DNA of 64,000 bases from Poteriospumella lacustris. Its lineage: Eukaryota > Sar > Chrysophyceae > Chromulinales > Dinobryaceae. The notes below the pieces were generated by a model. It worked only from the letters and a program-made list of their open reading frames with translations, was not told the DNA's origin and did no database searches. A program made the translations under genes and the position numbers. Positions 19,701 through 32,846 of the stretch are shown here, piece after piece. The DNA lies in NCBI GenBank assembly GCA_008000375.1, contig SMOI01000060.1, positions 62,328-126,327 on the forward strand, given 5' to 3'. Every line of letters begins with the position of its first letter. Position 1 is the first letter of the stretch.

Positions 19701-22700
19701 ACTCCGACAACCACACCGTGTCGTTCCGATGCGACGGACAAGAGTGGGGCGTCGCCTTTGAGAACGTCCCCAAGGTGAAAGTCTTCCCCGCGTTTAGTTT
19801 GCACGAGAAAGGCGATCAAATCTCCATGTTGCGTTGCATTCGACGGGAAACCTCGGTGGGAACGGCCGGCAAATCTACCCGTGGCAACTCGTTGGACATT
19901 CGCACGGATACCTGGCCCGGATTCTTTGCAGAGTACTGTCAGACCGTACTGGCGATGAGTGATCGCACGGTCGCAAGTTTGTACAACACCGGCGAGGAGC
20001 GTATCCTGCTCAGCCCCATCGTGACGACGCTGTCGGCGTCACTGATCGCGTATACGCAGTCGCCTCGTTTCAGTTACCTGGCGGATAGCCCCATCATCGT
20101 GAGCATTTTGCCGTATTTGACGGTCTTTTCGCGTCGTTTGGCGAATCTCAGCGAGAAATTGTCGGGCAAGAAGAGCGCCATCGGCGCCCGCGATGCGGAT
20201 GAAGCGCATAGCGAAGAGCAGAGCATGTTCGGGCAGTGGAAAGTACGTCAGGTCGGGTCGACAACGTCACAGCAATGGCTGCTAGAGCCCTTGGTGATCA
20301 CTACAGACGACGCCAACGACGACGGTGCCGACAACGACGTGTCATCGCCGACGCCGGTGCATCACGTCGTCGGCAAAGCGCTGTCGGATGGGCCAACGTC
20401 GGTGCTCTGTGGTGTCCAAGAGAAGTCGAAGTTTAAGCTGCAATACCGCGAGAAAGGCACCATCATGACGATCGAGGGTCGCTTGACGCTCTGTGGTCGC
20501 TATTTCTTCGCCAATCAAATCGATACGAGCACAGGCAAGTTGAGCCGTATGGAAGGTTTCATGTGCGTGTCGAACAGCCGACACAGCCCCGCGGCCGAGA
20601 TTCAAACGCTGAAGAAGCTCACGTTGTTGACGTTTTCCTCTGGCAGTCTCTTGGCGGGGAAACTCGTGGGTGATTCGATTTCGTCGGATCGTTTCCGTGA
20701 TTTGGAAGTGGACGATGCACCGGTCGATGAGATGCAAATGGTCCTCGCCGAGTCGTCCGAGAAGGCGACGACGGAGACCAACGACGACGCACCTGCTGCC
20801 ACTGCCAAGGATTGGACCGATTCGGTCTTGTTCTCTGGTGGCATCGCGTTGTCGTCGCGTAATCTGGAAGCAGTGAACAAGTTCCTCGCGGCGTATCTGT
20901 CGAAGTACTGCCCCGTGGTCAAGGAATTGATCGTCAAGCGTCTGGTGGGTGAAGATGCCGTCGAATCGTCGACGAAAAGTGACGAATACATGGCCGCCTG
21001 GTTGGATTTCGTGTTGCCGATCAAAGCGGACGTCGGGGAAGACATCGCCGAGTTGAAATACTCACCAGAGGACCCCGAAGTCGGCACCGAAGAGGCTTTG
21101 TTCTATGCGGCGTTGTTGGAAGGCAAAGCCTTCGCCGCGTCATTGGACGAATATGTGTGTCTCTTCGCGGGTCAAGCAGCCGTCTTGAAACTGGGCGGCG
21201 CCATCATGAATCGCACGCGGAAGATGGTCATTGTGTCGCTGATTCAACACAGCGGATGCTATCGCGTCTGTGACGCCGAGATTCAGGCCCTGCAAAGCGG
21301 CGAGAAGACCCTGACCGATCGTCCCGCCATTGTCTTGTTGGAGATCTGGCGGGCAGCCATTCGTGTCATTGAGAACATCATTCGCATCAAACAAGAGACA
21401 GGCGACACGTACGAGAACATTTGTCGCGGTGTCTGTCGCAAGGCCGAGTTTATGGGTCAAATCGATCCCAGCAAGGCCTGCAGCAGCATTCACAACACGT
21501 TTATGTTCCTGGACAAGAGCCAAATCACCAACGATCGTTGGTACCTCGAATCGGGACTCAAGGTGCATTCGATTGTGTCGAAATTGATCGCCGAAGCGAC
21601 GGATTTCTTTACGAATTCCACGACGAACATTGATTCCTTTGCGGCCAAGTTGATTGAACGCACCGCCGACTGCTTCTTGCGTATCGCGGGCTTCAAATCG
21701 TATTTGTATCTGCTGGGAAAACATGAAAAAGCCGACCACAACTTGTCCTCGTCGTCCAAGGTGCCGCTGTATACCTCCGGGGGCACTGGCTTGCACCATG
21801 AGTATCACACGATGGCCCTGTCCCACCTGCCCGTCTTCCGACAGAACGCCGTGGTGATGAATGCCCAGCAACATTATGGGTCTGGCTTGCGCGGCGTCTG
21901 TCAGAAGGCGAAGTCGACGTTGCAATATGCGTTCGAGCAGTTGTACGAGTTGATTACGCAGCATTTGACGAAGAGCACGTGGGCCAAGGACCGGGAGGGA
22001 CAACTCGTCGCGTTGAAGGCCTGGAACATCGTCATCCAGCCCGACGATCATCTGCTGCTCAACCGAATGAATCTCTTCCGCACGCTGCATTCGGTTCTCG
22101 ACGATGTCCGAGGCAGTATCTACGAACAAAGTCACGACGAGCGCGAACACGACGCGCCGTACGTGTTGCACCACGACCTGCGTCGTGATCAACTCGATTT
22201 CTTGACGAAAGCGCGTCGTGAGTTCTCCCTGACGCGTCACACGTCGTTGGCGCAGCTGATTCTCGACACGGTGCATTCGTTGGCGGCACAGATCGCGAGT
22301 GCCTCGGAGAACGTCGCCGACGATTTGGATCTGGGTGCGGCGCATTTGTTGCGTCGTACGAGTTCCGGACCTGATACGTTGTCACGCTCGCTGTTTGATT
22401 TGATGTTTGCGGAGTACCTCTCGTCGGTGAAGACGTTGATGTCTCAGACGATCAACGGCGGTCGTAGCTCTCCGACCGACGCCGCACGGTCACCGCTGCC
22501 ATCGGACGACGATACACGACGTGGTAGTGCATCTTCTGTGGCGGCGATGACGGCGTTGATTGAAGGCGAAGACTATTTGTATCGCATTCTGAACCTGTTG
22601 AAGATGGTCGCGCAGTCGAAGAACTGTTTGAAACTGCTGCAGGGTGTCAAGTGGGTCACCTCCATCGTCAGTGCCGTTGGCTTTGGTACGTTGACGATTC

Positions 22701-25700
22701 AACGGCGCATTTTCCGGTTGCTACGGATCCTGTTGACCAGTGCCAACGTGAGCGAACTCTTCGTTTGCGTCCCGAATTTCTTCGACAGTCGCGCGATTTT
22801 GAAACTGGAATCGACCTCCGAGACCGACGAGTTCGTGGCGGCCTGTGCCCTGGACGAAGCGAATTCAATTGGGCTGTACCCGGGCCACGACGCGGACGGT
22901 GTGGTGTGCTTCCTGTTGGAGTGCGTCAGTCTGCTGGTGCCGGACATGTCTCGCGCGGAGCTCTTTGACACGTGGGCCGATGCGAAAGCGTTGCGTTCGG
23001 TGGTCGGCTACGAGTCGCTGTCGCTGTTACGCGTCTTGCTGGGCATCCCGGCGTGGCGCACCGTCATCTTCGACCGCTTCGCGCGGATTTTGAATGGCCC
23101 CGACGGTGCCGTGGAAGTGCAACAGGTGGCCCGCTCGGCCGTGTTTTACGTGCTCGGTGGCGCCTTTGACAAGCGCCGCGTCGGTGGCTTGATCACCGTG
23201 CGACCGTTCAGCCTCCTCGGCGCGAGTGACGCCAATCGCGGCAACGCGTTGGCCTTCAGCAAGGGCATCATCTTGTCGCTGGCCAGTGGCGCCTCCTCCG
23301 CCGAAGTCATCTTGGTGAACCAAGCGCTGCGCATTCAGCACAGCGACAACCACGGCGACACCGACGACGTGCGCTACGCGATCGACGTCGAAGTGCCGAA
23401 GAGTTCGCTCATTCGTTTCTTCAAAATCAACCTCTCCGATATGCTGCCGGTGCCCGACGTGCCGGTGCTCTCGTGCACCATCAGCGACTCGTTGATGCGA
23501 ACGCTGCTGACGCACGTGCGGCCGCAGGTGACGTGGGCCAAGGACGTGACGGTGCCGTCGTCTCCATCGTCGTCGTCGAAGGTGACGACGATGGAGACGG
23601 TCAACGCGGTGTCGGCGTTGAAGCTGTTGGCGTTGGCGATGCAGAACGAAGGACATGCGCACGCATTGATCGCGTCGCATTTCGACGTGTTCGCCGATTT
23701 GTTGGCGGTCAGCGGAGCAGAGGCGGGCAGTTTGGGTCTCGCCTCGTTGGAAGCGACCGACAACGTTTTCGCGGAGCTGATCGCGCAGGTGACGCCGACG
23801 AAGTCGCGGCCCCCGAGCACGACGGAGAACATCGCCGACGAAGACGTCGACTCCGACAGCGGCAGCAACAACAACGGCAGCGGCAGTGGTAACAACAACG
23901 GCAACAGCAACGGCAGCAGCAACGGCAGCAGCAATGGCAGCAGCCGCGCGGCCAACAGTATCTTCGGCAGATTCGCCGCGTCTGCTCGGGCACGGGACAG
24001 CGAGCAGTCATCGTCTGCGCGACCCACGACGGCGTCGTCGTCGAACGGCGGCGGTAGTAGCAGTGGCAGTGGCAGTGGCGGTGGTAATCAAAACAGCGAT
24101 GGGCGTGACTTGGCCGCGATGCTGTCTCCGTTTACGATGGCCTTCCGCGGTGTCGACCCGGCCGTCCAGGCGGCGGCGCTGAGTCAAATGATGGAGATCG
24201 GCCTGCCCCGCGAATGGTGCGAGTACTCGTTGCGTCGCTGCCACTACAACGTCGAATTGGCGATCAACATGTGCCTCGAACACGGCGACGAGATGCCGCA
24301 GCTCATCGCCCAAGAGGCGGAGCTGGAAGCACAACGACAGCGCATGCAGCAACAGCAGCGCGAGCAACAAACCCAACGCTTCGGTCGTCGTCAGGAGGCC
24401 ACCGATCGCAGCGGTAGCGGTAGCGGCAGCGGTGGTGGCAACAATCGGAACGACCCCGCGGCGCTCTTGCGTCAATTGGCCGACATCGGTTTCCCGCCGT
24501 CGTTTGGTGCCCGTGCGCTCGAATCCGGCAGCGCGTCGCATTTGGATGCTGCGCTGGGCTGGCTCTTGTCCCGAGAGGACCTACCGGCGGCACCGAACCA
24601 GCGTCGCGACGAGACCTTCGAACCGCCCGAACACGACGACTCCGACAGCAACGACGGCGATGACCGTTCCACCGCGTCCAACCCCGCTGCTGCCCCCGTG
24701 ACCACCACTGCTGCCACCGCCAACAACGCAGCCACCGCGGAGGCGAACGAGCCGTTGCCGATTGAGTTGGTCTCGGTGAACGGCTCTGTCGTGCTCAAAC
24801 GGGATTTGACGTGCTCCACGCAGACGGGCGGCTTCCCCAGCGTGGGCTGTCGTCGGTACCCCGTCGCGACGGGTAAATGGTACTACGAGCTGACGGTGGT
24901 GACGGCGGGCTGCGTCCAGGTGGGCTGGGTGACGGAGGACTACCGCGGCGACGCCGACAACGGCCAGGGCGTGGGCGATGACCTCGACTCGTGGGCGTAC
25001 GATGGGTGGCGGTGCTACATGTGGCACGTCGTGTCGGCGAAATGGGGCGCGCGGTGGAAAGCCGGCGACGTCATCGGCTGCGCCGTCGATTTAGACGCGC
25101 GCACGATGTCGTTCTACCTCAACGGCCACGGCGAAGAGATTGGCATGGGTCTCGCCGTCCACTTGGCGGCCGAGACACGCCCCCTGTCGGTCTTCCCCTG
25201 CGTCTCGTTCAACCGCAACGAAGTGGTGCGTTTCAACTTCGGTGCGACGGGTTTTGCGTCTCGTGTGCCCGAGGGCTACCAGCCGTATCACCTCGTCTTT
25301 CAAGCGGCGTCCTCGGCCGCGGTTCCACCACGCGCCCCGTCGTGGGCAATTCGCTGGGGCGAAACCCCCGCGGACGAGCCAACGAGTGCCGCCCCGCCGA
25401 TGCACGTGTCGTTGCCCGCGGAGCGGTCCACGATCGCGAAGCTCTGGAAGCGCTACTTCCGCAGCGACGAGCAGAACATCGTCAGCAACGAGACGACCGA
25501 CTTCTTCACCGGCGACGTCGACAAGCCCCGGCAAAGTAGCGGCAGCACTGGCGGGGACGCGGACGCATCGCTGCTGGCGGTGGCGAAGAAACTGCTCGTC
25601 CAGTACGCGCGGCTGATTGTGCTGCGCGCGTTGAAAGCGATTCCGAAGATGGGCGGCGCTCAAGGCACCGAGGCGGTGTCGACGCTGCTCGATCGTAGCG

Positions 25701-28700
25701 CAACGACGCACCCCGCGTTGATCGCGCAGCTGTTTCAGCAGTGGCATCTGGTGTCGCTCTTCTCCAACCGCACGAAGTCGTACCAGTTGCTGCACACGAT
25801 GCAGTCGTGTACGGCCGTGGACATGGGCAATTTGGGCTCGGTCCTGTGCACCGGTGGCCAACCGGCGGTCTTCGAGCTGCAGCCGTCGATTCAACGTCTC
25901 ATCGCCGCCAGCATGAGCCAGGGCAGCTTCGCCTTCGCCGAGGAGGCGATGAAATGCGTCGAGACGACCATCGAAGGTGCCGTCGCGTCGACAAAGACGT
26001 CCAACGTCCGTTGGACGACGGACATTGGTCAGCTGCCGGTGGTCGTACGCGACAAGTCGAAAGACGAAGCGCACTGGAAGCAATGCCCGTCGATGACCAT
26101 CGCACGGGCCTTGACCGCCGTGTTGACGCCGCTGTGCTTGACGCAATTGAGCCACGTGAAAGAGCTACGCAGCGATGCACCCGCGGCGTTGCGGATGGTG
26201 CGTTTCCTGGAGCAACTGGTGGCCGCCTGGTGCCAGGCGTTGGCGTGCCCGGTGGAGGCGATCAGCCTCGTGGCGATCAAGACGCTGTCGTACGTCATGC
26301 AGGACATCATCGTCTTCCGCAAGGACAACGCGCTGGGCGGCCAAGCGTTGACGATTCGCCCCGCGTTGGTGACGTTGTTGCGTCGCACGTGTCTCGACGT
26401 GTTGGACAGCGAGCGACTGTCGCAGCCGGTGCTGTCCGAGTACAACAGCGCGTTGTTGGAGCTGACGGGCGCCGTGACGTTCATTCAAGAGTCGTTCGCC
26501 GCCGAAGACGCCGAGGCGGAGGCGCAGAAGCAGCAGCAGTTGCAGTCGCCGTTGGATGAACTCGACGAAGAAGCGAACAGCCCGTACGACAGTTGGGAAG
26601 TGCGCACGGGTCGTTTGTTGTCGTCGGAGAACGACTGGCAAGTCTGGACCGGCGACGTGCACTTTCCACCGGTGCCGCTGCCCGGAGCGACGTCGTATGC
26701 GCGTTGGAAAGAGCGTCAAGAGCTGCCGCCAGAACTGTTGCCCGGCTGCAAAGTGATGCAGATTGTGGCGAAGACCCCGAACCCGGCCGAGTCGCGTCTC
26801 CATCGGGAGATGCGCGATTGGGCCACGTCTCGCGACAACGGTGGCGACGAGGCGTCGCCGTTGTCACAGTTCCGCGCGTTTTTGGAGCGCGCACGTGGCG
26901 AGGACAGCAGCGATCGATCGGTGGACGCGAGTACCACCGCGGAGGAGCCACGGTTGGGCACCGTCGTCGAAGTGACGACGTGGCCGGGCACCAGCGACGC
27001 GGGCAACGCGCGGCGGATCAAATGGGACGACGACGAGTCCGTTGAAACGGTGCGTTGGGGCGCCGAAGACGCCTTTGACGTCGTCCATTGCAACGTCAAC
27101 AGCAGCCAGAAGGTGACGCAGAAGTTCCCCAACCCGCCGACCGTCTGGCAGAAGCTGTCGCTCGCGGGGTTTGGCCGGGCCTATTCCAGCGGCGTCATCG
27201 TGCGCTGGCGCGAGATCTCGGGCTGCGCCTCGCAGCCGCTCGTCGCCGTCGTCGAGTGGCCAGAGTATTCCGCGTCGGTGTATTGCCGCGGAGAACGCCA
27301 CGCGAACAACACGATCGAACTGGTCGAAGAGCGGCTGATCTACGGCTCGAACCACTCCGGTTGGGAGGCGCGTTTCGGCGCACCGCACTGGCGGCCGGGC
27401 ACCCGGTACACATTGATCGCCACCGCGGCCGAGGGCGGCTGGGAAGGCACCGTCACATGCGACGTGGAGGTCGCCCGGCGATCGTTTGCCCTGCGGGGAA
27501 CGATCAACGTGCAGAACCACGTGCTCTTCGCCTTCGAACCGGAGCTGCACGCGTCCAACGTCGTCGTCTCCACGGACGCGTCGTCGGTGTCGAAGCCGTC
27601 GGGTGGCGGTCAAGGCTGCGCGGTGGGTTCGGTGGGGTTCTCGTCGGGTGTGCACTACTGGGAGTTCAAGGTCGAGCAGGGCGACATCGGCTCGATCTTC
27701 GTCGGCGTCGTGGAGAAGCCCGAGGACGTGCGACAGTGGCGACTGACGCGTTGGCAGGGCTGGGGCATGGTCAACAACCGCTCGTCGTATCACACGGCGC
27801 AAATGGCCTTCGGAGAGCGTGTCAACGTCTACGGCGACCATTTCCAGAGCGGCGACGTCCTCGGGGTGGTGCTGGACCTCAATCGGGGCTCGTTGTCCTT
27901 CTTCCTCGACGGATTGAAGTATGGCGAGCATCTGCTCACTGATTTAGGCGTGGCGCATGAGCATTTGCACGTGGGGTCGACCCGGCTGAAGCCTCGCACG
28001 TTCTTCCCCATCGTCGGCCTCAGCAAACCGATGGACCGCGTCACCATCACGAAGCGTTGGCTGTCCATTCCGGGCTTCGACAGCGTCGAGGCGTTCAAGC
28101 TCTACGAGCGATCCTTCCAGCTGCTGTACTCGTGGAACTTGGAGCGCGCCAGTGCCCCGCTGCGTCAACATTTGTGGATCTACCGCGAGGGCTGGCGGCA
28201 TTACAATCGCTGGCGCAAGAACGACGCGTACCGCTGCAAGATGCGCGTCAATGTCGGCACGATCTCGATCGCGTTGAACAAGACCCCGCGCGCCTGTGTC
28301 GAAGCCTCGTTGCGCCTGGGCCTCTCGCACCCGTTGCTCCACGGCGACCGCATCGTCTTCACGAAATCGGCGGGCAAACCACTCGACGCGAAAGAGGAAG
28401 CGATCATTCTCGGCAGCTACCGCGGTCTGTTGTGGTACAAACTGGAGGCCCACGACGTGACGACGGAGGAAGTCCTCGAGACGGGCGCCGTCGTCTGGTT
28501 CCTCGTGCCCAGCGACATCGAGGGCATGTCCCTCGTCAAGCGGGGCGTGCACAGTTCGCTGCCCTCGACGTGTTGGGAGACGGCGCTGTCTCGGCTGCCG
28601 GAGTTCCACGGTGGCTTCGTGCACGTGTTCCACGAGAACGGCGCGGTGATGCGCGATGGCATCGAGATCGACACGTCGGAGATCCTCACGACGGTGCCGA

Positions 28701-31024
28701 TGAACGCGACGGTCTACGCGATCGAGCGACGCGTCAACTCGTCGAACATCCCGCGGTATTTGGTCTTCTACGGCGGCCAATGCGGCTGGATCTCCGAGCG
28801 GATGCGGGGCGGATCGGAGGAGACGATGGTCCGACGCGTGGCGGTGAACGATGCGTTGGCCAGGGCCCTGGGCCACGTCGAAGAGTTGCGCAGCCAGGTC
28901 GCTGCGCAGTGCAAGAACGTCTACGTGCTGAACCGCCTGTACCAGCCGGAGGTGGCCTCGCTCGACGACGCGTTGGGCCGCTGGGACGCACTGGTGGCGA
29001 CGTTGTCCACTGCGACCGCAGCGGCCGCCGCCGGCGGAAGCGGCAGCGGCGGTGTGGCGGGTTCAGCGTCGCCAGCGACGGGGCCCGTGTCCTTCGACGA
29101 GTATCTGGCGCTGAGCTCGACGGTGGACGGGACGCACGCGTGGTCCGTCGAGGCGGACATGCAGCTGGCCGAGCTGCTCTCGAAGCTGGCGTTTCAGAAG
29201 AACAAGCACCCGATGAACCTGAGCATGCTGGACGTGCAGCGCGGCGTGCAGCTCGTGCGCGACCAACCGACGCACTTGCTCTGCGCCATCGCCGCCGACC
29301 GCATCGTCGCACGGGCGGCGATTCTCCGCGAGGCGAACCTGATCTTCTACCACACGTTGCCACTGATGACGTTGGAGACGCCCGAAGAGCGCACGTTGCT
29401 CGAGGTCTTCGGCACCGACTCGGTCATCGACGTCGTCGGCAGCGACCTGCCACCGCCTCCGACGCCCCAGCGGAGCACGTTGTCGCGGTTGCAGGATCTC
29501 TACCGCGAAGTCGGCGCCAACGCGGTCGACGCCAGCGATCTCTGGTCCTCGACGATCGGTCACACGCCGCGGGAGGTGCTCTGGAAGCCGGCCTCCCTCG
29601 CGAAACGGTGGCGCTCGCTGCGTCGCTTGCTCTTCACCCAGACGAAACAGGGTTTCTGGGAGTCGGTGCTGGACGCGACGACGACGCCGACGCCGTTGCC
29701 CGCCGACGAGTACGAAGACCCGCGCGAGATCAAAACGATCAAGATCAACCGCATCCAAGCGACGACGAGCAAGCTCTCGACGATCCACAGCGCCACCGAG
29801 CGGCTGAAGCAGTCGGTCTTCGGCCAGTTGCACAAGGAGCTGCGGTCGTGGTCGAACGCCGCGTTCCGCCGGTCGTACGTGGGCAAGGGCCACGGCGGGC
29901 AGAAACGCGCCTTCAAAGTGAAGTTTGTCGGGGAGGGCGTCAACGACTACGGCGGGCCGTACCGCGCGGTGTTCGAACAGGTCGTCGACGAGTTGTGCTG
30001 CGACTCGTTGGCGGTCGGGGGCACGCGACCCGTCGACCGGTGTCTGTTGCCACTGCTGATTCCGTCGATCAACCGCGTCTCGTCGGCGGGGTCGAACCAG
30101 GACAAGTTCCTGTTGATGAGTGCGGCGCCGCAGGGCTCGTCGCAGGACATCATGTCCTTCTTCGGCAAACTCATCGGCCTCAGCACGCGCCACCACTTCA
30201 ACATGGCGCTCGACCTCTCCGCCCTCGTGTGGCGACCCCTCGTGCGGCTACCCGTCTCCCTCGCGCATTTGGAAACCGTCGACAACTTCGCCGCGCGGAA
30301 CGTGCAGCAGGTGAGCGCGCTGGGTCTACGCCTCGAAGCCGACGCCGCGGCGGGTCGCGTCGCCGGCGACTTCGCCCCCGACGAGTGGACCGACCTCAGC
30401 TTCGTCGCGTTCCTCCCCGACGGCAGCCGCCTGCCGCTGATCCCCGGCGGCGAGAACATCGCCGTCAACGTGAGCAACTGGCGCGACTACGTGCAGCTGA
30501 TGGAGCGCACGCGGCTCCAGGAGAGCGCGCCGATGTTCTCCGCGTTCCGCGAGGGCATCGCGTCCGTGTTGCCCGTGGAGCTCTTCCCGCTCTTCACCGC
30601 GAACGAGCTCGAACATTTGCTGTGCGGCAACCGCGTCGTGGACATCGACCTCATCCGGCGCTGCACCGAGTACGAAGACCTCGACCCCAACGCGCCGCTC
30701 GTGCAGCAGTTCTGGGAGGTGCTGCAGGAGATGACCGACGAGGACAAAACGTCGTTCTTGCGCTTCGTCTGGGCGCGCAGTCGGATGCCGTCGTCGGCGA
30801 AGGACCTGGCGATGCACTTCAAACTGCAGCGGCTGCAGGGCCTGTCGGCGCAGCAGACCGACAGCTACCTGCCGCACGCGCAGACGTGTTTCTTCTCGCT
30901 GGCGCTGCCGACGTACTCGTCGAAGGAGATTCTCCGCGACAAACTGCTCTACGCGATCAAGAACTCGCCCAACATGGACGCCGACGTGCGGCTGCACACC
31001 GCCGAGGGCTGGGGCGACTCGTAA
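16717..31024 (+). CDS. Giant HECT-type E3 ubiquitin ligase with SPRY and UBA domains
   Basis: Two small exons (16717-16794, 16861-16959; introns 66 and 64 bp) lead into a single 14-kb exon (17024-31024), giving about 4,725 aa. Domains in order: a charged N-terminal helical region; SPRY 1 (about 855-1000); Asn/Gly/Ser-rich linker (about 2335-2370); UBA 1 (about 2440-2482) and UBA 2 (about 2540-2578) around a Gln/Arg-rich helix; SPRY 2 (about 2640-2815); a small Tudor-like stretch (about 3370-3420); SPRY 3 (about 3590-3735); HECT (about 4320-4725). The catalytic Cys is Cys4681 (codon 30887) in QTCFFSLALPTYSS. HECT ligases accept ubiquitin as a thioester and pass it to substrates. The C-lobe resembles HERC1/HECTD4-type enzymes, but no RCC1 repeats are seen. 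A good donor sequence at the stop (GTAAGT, 31021) is noted; the HECT fold is complete without more exons. Confidence 0.92.
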
Positions 31025-31285
31025 GTGTCTCTCCCTTGCCCCGCCCCGCCCCGCCCCCTACGGCCCCACGGCCCCATGAGCCACGCTCCGGTCGCTGTTT
31101 CTTGTTCGTTTCTATGTTTCGCCGCCATTTTGTTTTTCCTTCGTCGTTGCACCGGTACCGCACCGGTGCCCTGTGCCGCCGCTCCCTCGCCACGCAGCTG
31201 TTTATTTTGTAGCGATCATCGTTTAGCGTAGCGTAACACACCAAATCTACACACTCAACACCGCTGGTGGCCCCTGCTGCAGCCG

Positions 31286-31342
31286 CACGGCACGGCACGA
31301 CACGACACGACACGACACGACACGACACGACACGACACGACG
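31286..31342. repeat. Pentanucleotide tandem repeat (CACGA/CACGG)n
   Basis: About eleven 5-bp units lie in the 367-bp convergent gap (31025-31391) between the HECT gene and the HAD-phosphatase gene. The rest of that gap is C-rich and shows no gene. Confidence 0.9.
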
Positions 31343-31391
31343 CAGCGGCAGCGGCGATGTAGGCGACCCATCAGCGGCGATGGGACGCGCG

Positions 31392-32260
31392 CTACGTCGT
31401 CGTCGTCGTCGGCGGCGACCCCGACGCGGCGGAGCTGGCGTCGTAGGCGCCGTAACGCGTCACGAAGTCTTCGACGCTGCCGTCGTGTTGGGCCATGGCT
31501 CGTAGATACGCCGCCAAGGCACCGTCGTCTCGCAGTTCGCAGTCGTTGGCGGCGGCGTCCACGACCGCGTCGGTGACGAGGTACACCGTCTCCTGCGTCG
31601 CCTGCATCGTCTCGGACGCGGGGTGCTCCGCCGTCGCGGCGATGCTTTCGGTGACTGCCGACCACACCGTACACGCTTCGGTGATGTAGAACGGCCGAGG
31701 AATCAGCAACGAATACGGCGGGTTGTTGACGCACTTCTCGACGCTGTCGTCGACGATCACCTGCGCCACACACCACAACAGCCACAGCCAAAGCAGCAGC
31801 CACAGCCACAGTCATTCAGCAGCGCGAAAGCAGAGAGCAACGCCATACAATACATACCGTATTGACCGCGGAGTATTCAGAGTATTCCCGCCAGACGTTG
31901 TGCAGATTCTTCAAAAACGTGGGTTTGGTGCCGTCGGAGTGGTAAATGGGCTGGCAACGGTTCTGGAACCACGAAAACAGAAACGGCACCCGCAGGGCCG
32001 GGTCCGGGTGATTCGCTTGGAAGACCAGCCGCACCAGATCGCGACTGTTGGTGGATTTCTTCATCGAAGACCACACCGCCAGCGTGAAATGGCGACTCAT
32101 TTCCAAGAGAAACGCGGCCACGTGCGGCCGCAGCGTGAACTGCGAGGTGAACGGTTTGCGGTCCAATAACACATGGTTCAAGTCGAAAATGAGCAGTTTT
32201 CGAGTGGATAATTCAACTCGCGGTCGTTTGTTGTCGCTTGGAGAGTGGGCGGTCGTCGCG

Positions 32261-32293
<33 letters not shown>

Positions 32294-32457
32294 GTGGCGG
32301 TGGCGGTGTTATCGGCGGTCGCGTTGCCCTCTTGTTGCTGTCGCAGCTTGCGCTTTTGCTTGTTCGACAGCTTTACCGGGTAATCTGCCTCAGATGGCGG
32401 CTGTTCGACGATGGCTTCGTCGCCGCCATCGCCTCTCTCCCGCTCGTGTTCTGCCAT
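31392..32457 (-). CDS. FCP1/NIF-type HAD phosphatase-like protein (FDLN class)
   Basis: Two exons, 32457-31858 and 31760-31392, joined across a 97-bp GT-AG intron, encode 322 aa. A basic, low-complexity N-terminus (1-85, with a run of Ala-Asp pairs) precedes the catalytic domain. Motif I is LLIFDLNHVLLDR (Asp92, Asn94), motif II is in TLAVWSS, and the motif IV acidic pair is in VIVDDSVEKCVNNP. NIF/FCP1 enzymes dephosphorylate Ser in the RNA polymerase II C-terminal domain and other proteins using DxDxT/V. Here the second Asp is Asn, as in the plant FDLNG-type relatives, so activity is uncertain. A basic KQKRKLRQ stretch could be a nuclear signal. The start codon is the first ATG in frame. Confidence 0.8.
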
Positions 32458-32846
32458 CACCTTCGTCGCTCTTCCCACAACCGCGTCTCACGTCTCCCTT
32501 ACAGCTACTGCCTCCAAGATACCTACTTCAGACACCTCCCCTTTCGCCCAACCCACCTGTTGGTTCACCTTGTGCCGCTGTCTGTTCGTTGATTCATTCA
32601 TCGTCGATGATGATCACCCACCGCTCAGCGCCCCCACCGCCGCCGCTGCTGCCGTCGTCGTCACCATGACGCACGTCGTCGTCATGTTGCTCTCTCTGCT
32701 GCTGGCCCCGCCGCTCGTCGGCGGCTTCGTCGAATCTGCTTCACCATCATTTAGTACTCTGCTATCTCTAGTAGAGATCAGATTTGAATCGTCAATCTCT
32801 CCCCCTCTGTGAGTATCTTGCCATCGACGTAGACCACCACCCGCCA
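32458..32846. other. Divergent intergenic region, HAD gene to MFS transporter
   Basis: About 390 bp between divergent start codons, presumably containing both promoters. A GTGAGT donor-like site at about 32810 could mark a leader intron of the transporter. No gene is seen. Confidence 0.4.

Noticed and set aside
31016-31030. Strong donor-like GTAAGT at the HECT stop codon suggesting a further exon
   Set aside because: The HECT C-lobe is already complete with its usual short tail and no downstream exon with coding character was seen before the convergent gene.
28057-31212. A 1,051-codon open frame on the plus strand overlapping the end of the HECT gene in another frame
   Set aside because: It lies inside GC-rich coding DNA, its product is Arg/Ala/Pro-rich without motifs, and the HECT frame there has a complete catalytic domain.
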